Assembly (NCBI GenBank): GCA_913063055.1
Contig: CAJXZK010000015.1
Location: forward strand, 1 to 39,127
Length of the DNA stretch: 39,127 bases
Direction: 5' to 3'
Source: an uncultured bacterium
GTDB lineage: Bacteria > Cyanobacteriota > Vampirovibrionia > Obscuribacterales > Obscuribacteraceae
Shown: in pieces, positions 1 through 7,634 of the stretch
How positions within the stretch are numbered: position 1 is the stretch's first letter
Layout: every line of letters begins with the position of its first letter
Program-made: the position numbers and the translations under genes
Notes under the pieces: generated by a model
Database searches by the model: none
Seen by the model: the letters and a program-made list of their open reading frames with translations, nothing else
What the model was told of the DNA's origin: nothing

Positions 1-23
1 TCGGAGATGTGTATAAGAGACAG
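1..23 (+). other. Nextera transposase adapter remnant (artifact)
   Basis: Positions 5-23 read AGATGTGTATAAGAGACAG, the 19-bp Tn5 mosaic end used in Nextera libraries. Bases 1-4 (TCGG) match the last bases of the Nextera read-2 adapter before it. This is untrimmed library sequence, not biology. The natural sequence starts at about position 24 and the contig end here is artificial. Confidence 0.97.
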
Positions 24-53
24 GTATTTCATCAATCCTCCTTAACTAAGACC

Positions 54-99
54 GGCAAAATTTTGCCCATCGAAATAAGTAGCCAGGCGCTAACCTGGC
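54..99 (-). terminator. Two hairpins downstream of the radC-like gene
   Basis: A perfect 14-bp palindrome GGCAAAATTTTGCC lies at 54-67. A 6-bp stem GCCAGG/CCTGGC with a six-base loop lies at 82-99. Both follow the stop codon of the leftward RadC-like gene (125). The T-rich stretch after the second hairpin on the minus strand is weak, so termination is plausible but not certain. Confidence 0.4.
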
Positions 100-124
100 G
101 GCTTATCTCGCTCAATGACTGAGA

Positions 125-727
125 TTAAAACCACAAATGACTGTAGTTTTCTCTCAATGAATATAAGCTTGATGCTGTCACGATCACATGATCAAGCACC
201 TGAACACCAAGCAGCTCCCCGCCTGCTATCAGCCTCTTTGTTGTCTCGATGTCTTCTTTACTGGCGTCCTCTACGCCTGATGGGTGATTATGCGCCACGA
301 TAATCGCATGTGAATTATTTAAAATTGCAGCTTTAAATACTTCACGGGAATGCACCAATGAAGCCGATAGTGTGCCATGTGACACCTCATGGAATCCAAT
401 CACCCTCAGCTTAGTGTCAAGGTGAAAAGCAATGAAATATTCTTCTGAACTGTGCCGAAGTGGCTCGACAAACTGACCAATGCTATCAGCAGAAGTAATG
501 ACAATTGGCTCAGGCCCTGATTCTCTAATCAATGCCAATTTCATTTGAGGAACAATATATTTCAAGTGATTCTTGATCATTCGACTACTCACTTGCTTGC
601 TCTTCGCCTTACTCTGCTTCTTACTGCGAGCCTTAATCACGCCCATGTTCTGGCTCTGGTTCTGGCCTCCCCTCCTGCTTTCACTCAATGACTTGCTTTC
701 TACTTTTCTTGCTACTGTGCTATTCAT
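125..727 (-). CDS. RadC-family JAMM/JAB domain protein
   Basis: The C-terminal two thirds match the RadC (MPN/JAMM) family. The string SREVFKAAI supplies the usual conserved segment, AHNHPSG is the HxHPSG metal-binding motif, an Asp follows about ten residues later (EDIETT), and LDHVIV closes the domain. RadC-like JAMM proteins are common on plasmids and phages; their biochemical role is unsettled and the historic 'DNA repair' label is not reliable. The open frame reaches 814, but the first 56 residues are basic, low-complexity sequence. I chose the ATG at 727 because AGGAAAAGGG sits just upstream; an ATG at 646 is another option. The helix-hairpin-helix part of chromosomal RadC is missing, as in most plasmid versions. 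It heads leftward towards the contig end, with a pair of hairpins after the stop. Confidence 0.88.
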   Translation of the reverse strand: MNSTVARKVESKSLSESRRGGQNQSQNMGVIKARSKKQSKAKSKQVSSRMIKNHLKYIVPQMKLALIRESGPEPIVITSADSIGQFVEPLRHSSEEYFIAFHLDTKLRVIGFHEVSHGTLSASLVHSREVFKAAILNNSHAIIVAHNHPSGVEDASKEDIETTKRLIAGGELLGVQVLDHVIVTASSLYSLRENYSHLWF

Positions 728-814
728 TGCCCTTTTCCTCATTGCTTTATTGGCTTGTTTCTCGTCTGCTTTTCTGCCTTGACTAGCGAGTGCGCAGCGC
801 ACCCCATGCGGCAA

Positions 815-1112
815 TGCCAGTAAAACCCCGCACCTGGGGCCTCAAGTCCTGTCTGCCATAGGCACCCGTAGGGCTTGGACTGGACTTGGGGTGGAAGGGT
901 TTAGGCTCTTTTGCCTGGCATGGAAGGCAGCGCGCACCAACAAAAGAAGTTCAAAAAAAACAACAACAAAACGTCTAAAAAAGAAAAAAGCCAAGAATGA
1001 GTACGGGGCAAGCTCCAGCTGAGCCAATTACCATCAATGTCGACTAATCAAAAAACAAAAAAAGGAACAAAAAAAGAAGAAACTAGATAGATAAAGAACT
1101 AGAGAAAAATAA
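815..1112. other. Non-coding gap, A-rich on the plus strand
   Basis: No convincing gene is seen. From about 940 to 1110 the plus strand is very A-rich (repeated AAAAAA/GAAAAA runs), and the only open frames are low-complexity Phe/Leu-rich translations of that bias on the other strand. Confidence 0.6.
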
Positions 1113-1142
1113 AAGTGGCCGAGACTTACGCCCCGACCACTT
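1113..1142 (-). terminator. Rho-independent terminator of ssb
   Basis: AAGTGG at 1113-1118 pairs with CCACTT at 1137-1142, extended inward by further G-C pairs. On the minus strand the hairpin is followed directly by TTTTATTTTTC. It lies 8 bases beyond the stop of the leftward ssb gene. Confidence 0.8.
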
Positions 1143-1150
1143 ACTTTAAT

Positions 1151-1564
1151 CTAGCCGTTTGCTGCAGCTAGCCTGAATCCCCTACGTGACTTTGTTTTTG
1201 TTTCAGCCGCTACAGGCTGTGTTTCTTCAGCGACAGGCTTCTTGCCACAGAGATGGAAGCTGGTGAGATTCACAAAAGGCTTAGCCATCGGCACAGATAC
1301 CCCGTTTATCTCTTTGGTGTATTGAGACAGAGCCAATCTGCCAATAATGACCACCTCGCGTCCCTTAGTGACTGTAGCTAGCACCCGGTCACCAAGGCCA
1401 CCCCAGGCATCAACATCAATCCAGAGAGTCTTTTCTTCATCGGTATTAGAAGAGAACTCCTTAACTGCTAGTGAAAACTTGACCACTTGCTTGCCAGTAT
1501 CGTCAAAGGAAACTGCGGTTGGGGCTTGTCCGACATGACCTACTAGGGTTATGGAATTGTTCAT
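1151..1564 (-). CDS. ssb: Single-stranded DNA-binding protein (SSB)
   Basis: 137 residues with a complete bacterial SSB OB-fold: the N-terminal MNNSITLVGHVGQAP strand, VVKFSLAV, the LWIDVDAWGGLGDRV strand and KGREVVIIGRLAL. SSB coats single-stranded DNA in replication and recombination. The start is well supported by GGAGG about 10 bases upstream of the ATG at 1564. The C-terminal tail is short and ends KSRRGFRLAAANG; it lacks the acidic DDDIPF-type tip that chromosomal SSBs use to recruit partners. That suggests a plasmid-specific SSB that coats DNA without the normal interaction hub, which is inference. A strong terminator follows the gene, so it is probably a single-gene transcript. Confidence 0.95.
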   Translation of the reverse strand: MNNSITLVGHVGQAPTAVSFDDTGKQVVKFSLAVKEFSSNTDEEKTLWIDVDAWGGLGDRVLATVTKGREVVIIGRLALSQYTKEINGVSVPMAKPFVNLTSFHLCGKKPVAEETQPVAAETKTKSRRGFRLAAANG

Positions 1565-2060
1565 TAGAAGGCACCTCCAGTGCTGTGTTTAAGTGCACCC
1601 CAATAAGCCACATGATTTTCGCAACTGCATGGACGCGCAGCGCCCCGCCAGGGGTCCGCCATTGCAGCAAAGAAAACTTGTGGCATCATTCTCACTTAAT
1701 AAATCACTGCACGGAGGTAGCCAAATGAACTAACCACCACATACGGTGCATTGGAAAGCCCTACTATTTTCTGCCGGCGGACAAGAAAGTGCTCAATAAG
1801 GACAAACAGTAAAAGAGTTCTAAAACCAGAAGAAGAAAAGCCAGCAGGCAATAAGAGCCGTAAATGGCAAAGGAATCAGGTGCTGAATACATGGGCAAGA
1901 GGTGGTTAAAACAGCAGAAACAACACAAAGAACAACAAAAGAAATAAACGGCATCAAAACAAAAGACGAAAGCAACACCAAATCACAAGCCCACCAGTGG
2001 CAATAGACAAAGAGAAATCTGACCTCGCAGCAGTCAGCTAGAAGAAGAAGAAGAAGAAAG
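1565..2060. other. Intergenic region
   Basis: Between ssb and the next leftward gene I see no reliable gene. An 83-codon leftward frame (1820-2071) is almost entirely Leu/Phe/Ser/Cys, overlaps the end of its neighbour and lacks a ribosome binding site, so I do not call it. Promoters for ssb presumably lie near 1565-1700 but no clear pair of hexamers stands out. Confidence 0.5.
2041..2058. repeat. (GAA)6 microsatellite
   Basis: Six uninterrupted GAA units directly beyond the stop codon of the leftward 2061-2657 gene. Such trinucleotide tracts can vary in length by slippage; here it lies outside any gene I trust. Confidence 0.9.
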
Positions 2061-2657
2061 CTAGCCGACAACAGGCTCTAGTAGAGTCTCTAAGTCAGAG
2101 GCAAGGTCACTGGCCACCACTTCTGGCACTATCGAAACAGTCAATTCTTTGCGGTTGCGAAAGCTCACGAAGTCTTCGCGATTGAACACTGCTGCCAACA
2201 TTTGACCATCAACCAGTACTAACTTATCCCCTTCCAATGCCGCCTCTAAGCCCCAATACTGATCGACCTCTGCTTTCAGGAAGCCATCGAGAATCACTTG
2301 ATACTCGCGCTGACGCTCAACAGACCATATTTCTAGAACTATCCGCCTCTCACTAATTTTTTTGATCCGGCCCTTAATGAAAAACTGGCCTTCTTTGGAG
2401 AGCGTCTTTTGACTCGCTCGCTCTCTAACTTTCAAAGACAACGAGCCCTGATATACTTGCGGATAGACTGTCCAGACCTGGCTGCCCGCCGCTACCATCC
2501 TATTCACCTTAATGGGACTGCCAAGCAATACACAGGGAATCTTGACGCCGCCATCAACCTCAAATTGCCCTTGAAACAAGCCGTTAAAGTCAACGATTCG
2601 TCCCTTTAGAAATCCAATCGATTCTGGATTTGGCAGCTTGCCCGGTTCCTCTGTCAT
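2061..2657 (-). CDS. Hypothetical protein, possibly two OB/beta-barrel-like halves
   Basis: 198 residues that I do not recognise. The sequence alternates short hydrophobic strands with charged turns. It has two segments that look alike, GFLKGRIVDFNG near residue 15 and FFIKGRIKKISE near residue 92, each followed by strand-rich sequence. This suggests two copies of a small beta-barrel (OB-like) domain, which would suit nucleic-acid binding; this is inference from pattern only. The ATG at 2657 is preceded by GAGG at about 7 bases. It sits leftward between ssb and the divergent HU gene, in the replication/maintenance part of the element. Confidence 0.8.
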   Translation of the reverse strand: MTEEPGKLPNPESIGFLKGRIVDFNGLFQGQFEVDGGVKIPCVLLGSPIKVNRMVAAGSQVWTVYPQVYQGSLSLKVRERASQKTLSKEGQFFIKGRIKKISERRIVLEIWSVERQREYQVILDGFLKAEVDQYWGLEAALEGDKLVLVDGQMLAAVFNREDFVSFRNRKELTVSIVPEVVASDLASDLETLLEPVVG

Positions 2658-2659
2658 CT

Positions 2660-2884
2660 TTGGCCTCGGAAGTAGTTCTAGTTCTAATTCTTGTGCTAGC
2701 TCTTAGTTTTACACTCTCAATTATCAGCAATCACTTCTACACAAGTAAAGACGCACAAGCGGATATCCACCAAATATCTGTTAGGCAAAAAGAACCAGTG
2801 CCATCACCACCACAACCAAGGGCAACCACTGATCCATCACTGCTAGACTATCAATTTAGATTTAGGGTACAAGGAAACTATTGA
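2660..2884 (+). CDS. Possible small single-pass membrane protein
   Basis: A 74-residue frame from a TTG codon just past the divergent start at 2657. It has a four-residue N-terminus, one strong hydrophobic segment (VVLVLILVLALSFTLSII), then a short hydrophilic, proline-containing tail. It ends 21 bases before the HU start codon on the same strand. No ribosome binding site is evident, and the upstream extension of the frame (to 2630) overlaps the opposite gene. The typical membrane-anchor layout is the only positive evidence. Confidence 0.27.
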   Translation: MASEVVLVLILVLALSFTLSIISNHFYTSKDAQADIHQISVRQKEPVPSPPQPRATTDPSLLDYQFRFRVQGNY

Positions 2885-2905
2885 ATCTTTTAAAGGAAGT
2901 GCCTC

Positions 2906-3193
2906 TTGAACAAATCGGACCTTGTCGATCTATTGGCTAAAGAAGCTGGCTCTACAAAAAAGGACGCCGAGCAATTTCTAAACATCTTCATGTCTTCTGT
3001 AGTCTCGCATGTTGCTCGCGGTGAAAAAATAACTCTTGTGGGTTTCGGCACATTTGAAACCAGCGAGCGCCAAGCTCGCACTGGACGGAACCCTAAAACA
3101 GGCGAACCATTAGAAATACCAGGCAAACGGGTCGCTCGCTTCAAGGTTGGCAAAGAATTCTCTGAAGCAGTGAACAAAAAAAGCAAGAAATAA
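2906..3193 (+). CDS. HU-family nucleoid protein
   Basis: 95 residues with the full HU/IHF fold: MNKSDLVDLLAKEAGSTKKD at the N-terminus, ITLVGFGTFE in the first strands, the DNA-binding arm RTGRNPKTGEPLEIPGKR with its intercalating-proline region, then RFKVGKEFSEAVN. HU binds and bends DNA non-specifically and is often needed at iteron-type plasmid origins. The start is a TTG at 2906 with AAGGAAG placed correctly upstream; the alignment to HU begins at exactly this residue. The gene converges on the next one with only five bases between the stops. Confidence 0.96.
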   Translation: MNKSDLVDLLAKEAGSTKKDAEQFLNIFMSSVVSHVARGEKITLVGFGTFETSERQARTGRNPKTGEPLEIPGKRVARFKVGKEFSEAVNKKSKK

Positions 3194-3198
3194 ATACT

Positions 3199-3720
3199 CT
3201 ATCTAGGCTTTCGAGGAGGGACAATAGCCTTGAGCTTTGGCCCCTCATACTCATGGTAATTCACGCCTTTTGGACGATCGCGCTGGAAGCGCCAAGCAAA
3301 GTCACCAACTGAATGTGTTCGACAGAAGTGCTTCGACAATTCCCTCCAGTCAATAGCAGCCATCGCATCTGTAACTCCTTGATGATCTAGTGCCTCTACT
3401 ACTGGGTTCTTTGAGTGCAGTAGCTCACGTCGACCAAACTTCTCTCTGAACAAATCAAGGAGCCTATCTAAATGTAGTTTGCCAGTACGAAAAGTTAGAA
3501 ACAAAGCGGCCTCATTTTGCATTCCTTCAATCCGCCATAGCAACTTCTCGTCGCCTTCTATGGCCTCAATCATTATTTGCGTAAAATCAGGGCTAGAGCC
3601 AAGATCAGACTCAGTAGCAGGATCAGAACCAGGAGCAGGATCGGTATAAATAGTGCGACGACTTCGACTCTTTTGAGTACTTTTATTTTGGCTCGCTGTG
3701 CTCTTGCAAGAAATCATCAA
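3199..3720 (-). CDS. Hypothetical protein
   Basis: 173 residues, not recognised. The first 45 residues are Ser/Thr/Lys and acidic low-complexity sequence. The remainder (about 46-173) looks globular and mostly helical, with Trp/Phe positions in LLWRIEGMQNEAALF and DWRELSKHFCRTHSVGDFAW, and a basic tail ending PPRKPR. Translation starts at the TTG at 3720 or the adjacent ATG at 3717. It lies downstream of the kfrA-like gene on the same strand, with a 248-base gap holding only weak short frames. Confidence 0.7.
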   Translation of the reverse strand: MMISCKSTASQNKSTQKSRSRRTIYTDPAPGSDPATESDLGSSPDFTQIMIEAIEGDEKLLWRIEGMQNEAALFLTFRTGKLHLDRLLDLFREKFGRRELLHSKNPVVEALDHQGVTDAMAAIDWRELSKHFCRTHSVGDFAWRFQRDRPKGVNYHEYEGPKLKAIVPPRKPR

Positions 3721-3968
3721 CTACTCTTATTGACCATTATTCAGCAATCAATTTAACACTGTAGCCAGCCGTTGAATGACAGCTCCTAGCAGCAAAAAAT
3801 GAGTTTTGATGGCCAGACCGCAATTGGCGCCAGCTTTAATATCACTCATCCTCTTTACAATCGTCACTTTCTCAGCTTTATCCATGATTGCGAGGGATAA
3901 CTTTGCCGCAGGAAACAAACAAGCATGCAAAATCTGCGCAACCGTCTTATTGCTCCACAGCTATCAAC

Positions 3969-4793
3969 TCACTGGCTATTCTCACTCTGTTGTAATTTCG
4001 CCAACAGCTCTTTGTTATGCTGCTCAATTGCCTCTAGTCGCCCAGTGAGTTCAGAAGCCAACTTAATTGCATGGTCTCTTTCTTGACTAGCAGCTTCAAG
4101 CCTTGCCTCAAACTTTAACGCCGCTTCTTTGCTTTCTTCAGTAGTATGAATGAAGCGCTCCAGAGACTTTATTGCCTCTTCTTTAGTGCTATCCAACGAT
4201 GTTTCTAACTTAACTACTTCCATCTTCAGCTTGTTCATTTCTTCCGTATGCAAGCGCTGCACTTGTTCTGATGAGAACTGTAGATTTTGAAGATTGCGCT
4301 GGCTATGACTTAACTGCTCTTTCACCTCATTGTGCACAGCCGTCAGTGCCGCTTTTTCATTTGATAAAGTAAAAACTTTAGACTCAACGTCAACAAGCTT
4401 CTTAGTAGCTTCAGACAGATTTTCTTGCAATTCACTGTTTATGTTTTCAAGATCTTCAATAGCCGAGACTGTCTCAAGCAGTCGCATTTCAGCGTCATTA
4501 ACTTGCTTAGCCGCTTGTTCTCTTTCGGCAGCAAGCTCTTCAGATGCGTGAGCGATAGCGGCCTTCCAAGCATTGTCGAAGACATTAGCAACTACCGGCG
4601 GTATCTCTACCTTGGCCTGGCCAGTGACTATTCGCTCGGCCTTCCAGTCGCTCAACCCTTTCATGATCGAACTAAAGCTGCCGCCGCCTAAAAAACCACG
4701 CAAGGCGCGAGCAGTAACGTCGTCACCCGCAGCAAGCAAAGTATCTGCCGCTTCAAATATCTGATCACGAGTAAAAAACGCCTTCCTTGCCAC
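3969..4793 (-). CDS. kfrA: KfrA-like plasmid DNA-binding protein
   Basis: 274 residues. Residues 1-110 match the KfrA N-terminal DNA-binding domain: an N-terminal FTRDQIFEAADTLLAAG helix, TARALRGFLGGGSFSSIMK as the helix-turn-helix, and a following WKAERI segment. Residues about 85-270 form one long alpha-helical coiled coil rich in Glu, Lys, Leu and Gln. KfrA of IncP/IncU plasmids binds its own promoter and forms filament-like assemblies that help stable inheritance. The start is GTG at 4793, with GGAGGTG at ideal spacing. An A/T-rich imperfect palindrome just upstream (4836-4868) is a natural autoregulatory operator. This gene is strong evidence that the window is plasmid-derived. Confidence 0.93.
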   Translation of the reverse strand: MARKAFFTRDQIFEAADTLLAAGDDVTARALRGFLGGGSFSSIMKGLSDWKAERIVTGQAKVEIPPVVANVFDNAWKAAIAHASEELAAEREQAAKQVNDAEMRLLETVSAIEDLENINSELQENLSEATKKLVDVESKVFTLSNEKAALTAVHNEVKEQLSHSQRNLQNLQFSSEQVQRLHTEEMNKLKMEVVKLETSLDSTKEEAIKSLERFIHTTEESKEAALKFEARLEAASQERDHAIKLASELTGRLEAIEQHNKELLAKLQQSENSQ

Positions 4794-4835
4794 AGCAACA
4801 CCTCCAGCCAGACTTGCTCAAGTGTAGCATATAAT

Positions 4836-4868
4836 CGTAACGTAACATAATAAAATAACATTACGTAT
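4836..4868 (-). promoter_or_regulatory. Putative kfrA operator/promoter
   Basis: An A/T-rich stretch with imperfect inverted symmetry (CGTAACATAAT against ATAACATTACG, 8 of 11 pairs) and a repeated GTAAC element lies 43-75 bases upstream of the kfrA-like start. KfrA proteins are known to repress their own promoter through such sites. The assignment is by position and symmetry. Confidence 0.45.
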
Positions 4869-5245
4869 CATCATGATTGGCCCGATCACCATTCCGGCAA
4901 GAAAAAGCCTAGAAATCACCGACAAAAACAGGCACACGTCCAAATTGGCAAGAGTCTTGAAGGTCAATCAAGAACTCTAGATGCTTTGGTTTGGTCCACT
5001 AATGCTCGACCATTGCGGTACTACTCAATAGTGCGAACTACCGTCATGTTTTGTCTCAGAGCGGCATAAAGTTAAAGCCAAAACCATAATCGAACTACGA
5101 TAAATAGGCCGACTTTGCTTTGCTGTGGCTTACGACGCAGTCTCTTACTTACTATCCTTGGCTATCCATACCGAACTCTCCATCGGCGAAGTCGCTACGG
5201 TGCAATAATAGAATCCGATTTTTACCCTCTTCTAGTGATCGAAAT
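4869..5245. other. Divergent intergenic region
   Basis: Space between the kfrA-like gene and the rightward zinc-finger gene. The zinc-finger frame remains open back to 5120, but residues before 5246 do not resemble its repeats. No terminator or RNA gene is seen. Confidence 0.4.
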
Positions 5246-6376
5246 ATGCCAGGAAAGAAGCGCGATATTGAAGAAATCTATGAAGCGTATCCGCTCAATA
5301 GACGAGTGCCACTATCTCGGGCCTATCCAGAAGTAGCCTCGCTCTGGGACTACAAGCGCAATTGTGGCTTCGCTCCAGAAGACTTTTCTTCCGGCTCTAA
5401 CGTTTCGGCTTGGTTCGGCTGCCCTAAAGGCCCAGATCACATTTTTAAGACTAGTATTTTTACTGCTGTTAGATCCTTTCGCGATGGAAATAATGGCTGC
5501 TCTTTTTGCGCAAACAAGAAGCTATCGGTCACCAATTCTCTTGTCACTGTGCGTCCAGACCTCGCCAAAGAGTTCATGGAAAAACGAAACAAGATGAAGG
5601 TAAAAGATGTTATTGCCGGAGGCGCTACCCCATACTGGTGGCAATGCCAAAACAATTCCAAGCATACTTGGCGAGTGAGTTTAAACAGCCGTATTTCCAG
5701 AGATACTGGTTGCCCAAAGTGTGGAATTGGCGACACCATAGATCTCAGACGTTATCCAAAAGTGCTCGCTCAGTTTGATTTCAAAAGAAACAAAGACGTA
5801 GACCCTTACAAGCTTTCAATCAAGAACAAAGTCCACTGGAAATGCAAAGTAAGTAAAGACCACCTCTGGGTTTCAACATTTAACCGGTGCAAAGGTGAAC
5901 GTTGCCCTTACTGTAAAGGCTCTTTAGCCTCCAGCACAAACAATTTATCGCGTGACAAAGAACTGGCAAAGCAATTTCATCCCAGTAAAAATAGACCACT
6001 AAAGCCACAAGATATCTCTTTGACCAGCCATGAAAAGATTTGGTGGAAGTGCGCTGGCGGGTCAGATCATGAGTGGTTGGCGCTGGTTAACATGCGCGTT
6101 CGGGTTAGAACAAAATGCCCTTTCTGTCTCAATAGACGACTATCTATTACAAATTGCCTGGCAACACTTTTTCCTAAATTAGCCAAAGAGCTTCACCCCA
6201 AAAAAAACGGCAAGCTCTCCAGTAAAGAAATAACTGCGACATCGACTTTGAAAGTCTGGTGGATTTGCAAGAGCAAGCACATTTTCAAACAAAAGGTAAG
6301 GAAGCGTACTCTTGAAGGCCAGGGCTGCTACCATTGCTATCTTGCTAATAAATCAACCAGACAACACCACAAGTAA
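5246..6376 (+). CDS. Treble-clef zinc-finger repeat protein (DUF4379-like)
   Basis: 376 residues from the ATG at 5246 (the frame is open from 5120, but the first 42 residues are unlike the rest). It consists of about five tandem units. Each has W-x-C, then an H about six residues on, an R-containing helix, and a C-P-x-C knuckle (for example CPKC, CPYC, CPFC), followed by a linker of the form NSL/NCL...P.LAKE. This is the pattern of the 'probable zinc-ribbon/treble clef' family PF14311 (DUF4379). The family's function is not established; repeated treble clefs suggest nucleic-acid binding. A longer relative is encoded at 29569-31200 in this window. The last unit has CYHC instead of CPxC. It converges on the next gene with a 32-base gap and no visible terminator. 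Confidence 0.87.
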   Translation: MPGKKRDIEEIYEAYPLNRRVPLSRAYPEVASLWDYKRNCGFAPEDFSSGSNVSAWFGCPKGPDHIFKTSIFTAVRSFRDGNNGCSFCANKKLSVTNSLVTVRPDLAKEFMEKRNKMKVKDVIAGGATPYWWQCQNNSKHTWRVSLNSRISRDTGCPKCGIGDTIDLRRYPKVLAQFDFKRNKDVDPYKLSIKNKVHWKCKVSKDHLWVSTFNRCKGERCPYCKGSLASSTNNLSRDKELAKQFHPSKNRPLKPQDISLTSHEKIWWKCAGGSDHEWLALVNMRVRVRTKCPFCLNRRLSITNCLATLFPKLAKELHPKKNGKLSSKEITATSTLKVWWICKSKHIFKQKVRKRTLEGQGCYHCYLANKSTRQHHK

Positions 6377-6408
6377 TTCGAGTAACTGGTTAATCGCTCA
6401 AGGTGGAG

Positions 6409-7299
6409 TCAGTCCCAATAACGCTCGGTTCCCTTCTCGTGTATATCAGACTCAGAAAAACAATTTCTGGAATCAGCCATACGGTGGCACTCTCCAAGTA
6501 GTTCGTTCATCCGATCATCTAAATCTTTATCGTCTTCATATGAGACTTGCAGCTCATATTCACGGTCAGAGAGTCTCTTTGGAAGATAAGAAGGTAGAAC
6601 AAAAAACTCTATATCTTCAATAGATCTCTTGATGCCACGCACCCACTTACTGTTACGCTCTATACGAAGATGCAAAATGACGACGGTTGTTTTCTTGGAT
6701 GGTTCGGACGTAAGAGGCTCTTGTTCAGCCACTTCTTGCTTGCCCGGCTTACCAAGCTGCATGTACTGCAAAGACAGCTCAACACATTTATTACAGACCT
6801 GATGATTATTTCCAGCGATGACATGTCGTTTATAGCTGGGTAATTTGCCACAAAAAGAACAGCGCAGCTTGGATGAAGCATCGATTTTCTTGAACTCATT
6901 GCCGCCAGAAAGAATTGAATGACCCGGGCAATCAGTTTCTAGAACTATGCTGCAAGAGGTAATGCAAAAGTCGCAGGCGAAGATGTTGGGGCCTTGCACC
7001 AGCTTATTTGCCCTGACAGCAGCGAGTCCGCAGAACGAACAGACAATGTCAGGTTTGATTGGTTTCAACCAAGCACGCCAGCCTTTGTTTTCAGACTCTA
7101 TGATCTGGTGGACACGCTGATGGCTCAAATTCAAGAGCTTGGCTATTTCTCTCATGGACTTGCCCGCTACGTGCATCTGCCGGATAGCGCGGTGATATTC
7201 CTCCTTGGCTTGTTCAAAGTCACGCTCAAGCTCCTTCATGCGAGCTTCTTTTTCCTGAATCAGCGTCAATTCATCCTGATTTGGCATTCTGGTCATCAT
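6409..7299 (-). CDS. HTH regulator with two ClpX-type C4 zinc fingers
   Basis: 296 residues. A charged helix (about 10-40) leads into a sigma-70-region-4-like helix-turn-helix at about 46-69 (MREIAKLLNLSHQRVHQII). Two C4 zinc fingers follow, both of the type found at the N-terminus of ClpX: CSFCG...KLVQGP...CDFC near 86-115 and CSFCGK...VIAG...CNKC near 145-172. The last 90 residues are strand-rich and unrecognised. There is no AAA+ domain, so this is not ClpX. It is probably a DNA-binding regulator using the fingers for dimer or partner contacts. The first codons overlap a 40-bp palindrome (7295-7334), which points to autoregulation. No ribosome binding site precedes 7299 or the alternative ATG at 7287, so translation may be leaderless. 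Confidence 0.8.
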   Translation of the reverse strand: MMTRMPNQDELTLIQEKEARMKELERDFEQAKEEYHRAIRQMHVAGKSMREIAKLLNLSHQRVHQIIESENKGWRAWLKPIKPDIVCSFCGLAAVRANKLVQGPNIFACDFCITSCSIVLETDCPGHSILSGGNEFKKIDASSKLRCSFCGKLPSYKRHVIAGNNHQVCNKCVELSLQYMQLGKPGKQEVAEQEPLTSEPSKKTTVVILHLRIERNSKWVRGIKRSIEDIEFFVLPSYLPKRLSDREYELQVSYEDDKDLDDRMNELLGECHRMADSRNCFSESDIHEKGTERYWD

Positions 7300-7334
7300 T
7301 TTGTCTAGTGTCTATAGATACTAGACAAAATGAT
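7295..7334. promoter_or_regulatory. 40-bp near-perfect palindrome over a start codon (putative operator)
   Basis: Centred between 7314 and 7315, 19 of 20 base pairs are complementary; the sole exception is the G/T pair at 7310/7319. The core is TCTATAGA flanked by ACTAGACAAAATGAT and its complement. It covers the start codon of the HTH/zinc-finger gene, so a bound dimer would block expression. It is not followed by a T-run and sits upstream, not downstream, of the gene. Confidence 0.75.
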
Positions 7335-7634
7335 AATGCATTTGACAGTTAATACAAGCACTCAATCTAGTTAGTGGCATTACAGGAACTCAACTGTGCA
7401 GCCGACTTCTGAAATTTTGTGCAATAGACTTCTGAATTTAACAAATTTCTCAACAAATAATGATGCCAAGAATGTATAGTTGCTATTAATAAAAAAGTAC
7501 GCAAAATTCCAAAAAAATCAACGTTTTTTTCTCGCTCCATCAGCGCATCTCGCACTTTTTGAAGCATTTCAATTTTTTAGATTTGGGCGCAAATTAAGCA
7601 CCAAATTCAATACCAAAATATTACCATGAGCAAA
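7335..7634. other. A/T-rich intergenic region
   Basis: No reliable gene. A 66-codon leftward frame (7367-7567) has no ribosome binding site and an unremarkable composition. The promoter of the HTH/zinc-finger gene is expected near 7335-7400. Confidence 0.4.

Noticed and set aside
842..1027. 61-codon leftward frame rich in Phe/Leu
   Set aside because: It is the reverse translation of an A-rich tract with no ribosome site and no resemblance to protein families.
1820..2071. 83-codon leftward hydrophobic frame
   Set aside because: Overlaps the end of the 2061-2657 gene, begins in the GAA microsatellite region, and its hydrophobicity follows from base bias.
3748..4048. Overlapping short frames on both strands (60 codons leftward, 80 codons rightward)
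   Set aside because: Neither has a ribosome site; the rightward one overlaps the kfrA-like gene end. A real small gene cannot be excluded.
7367..7567. 66-codon leftward frame between rep and the HTH/zinc-finger gene
   Set aside because: No ribosome site, A/T-driven composition and no recognisable features.
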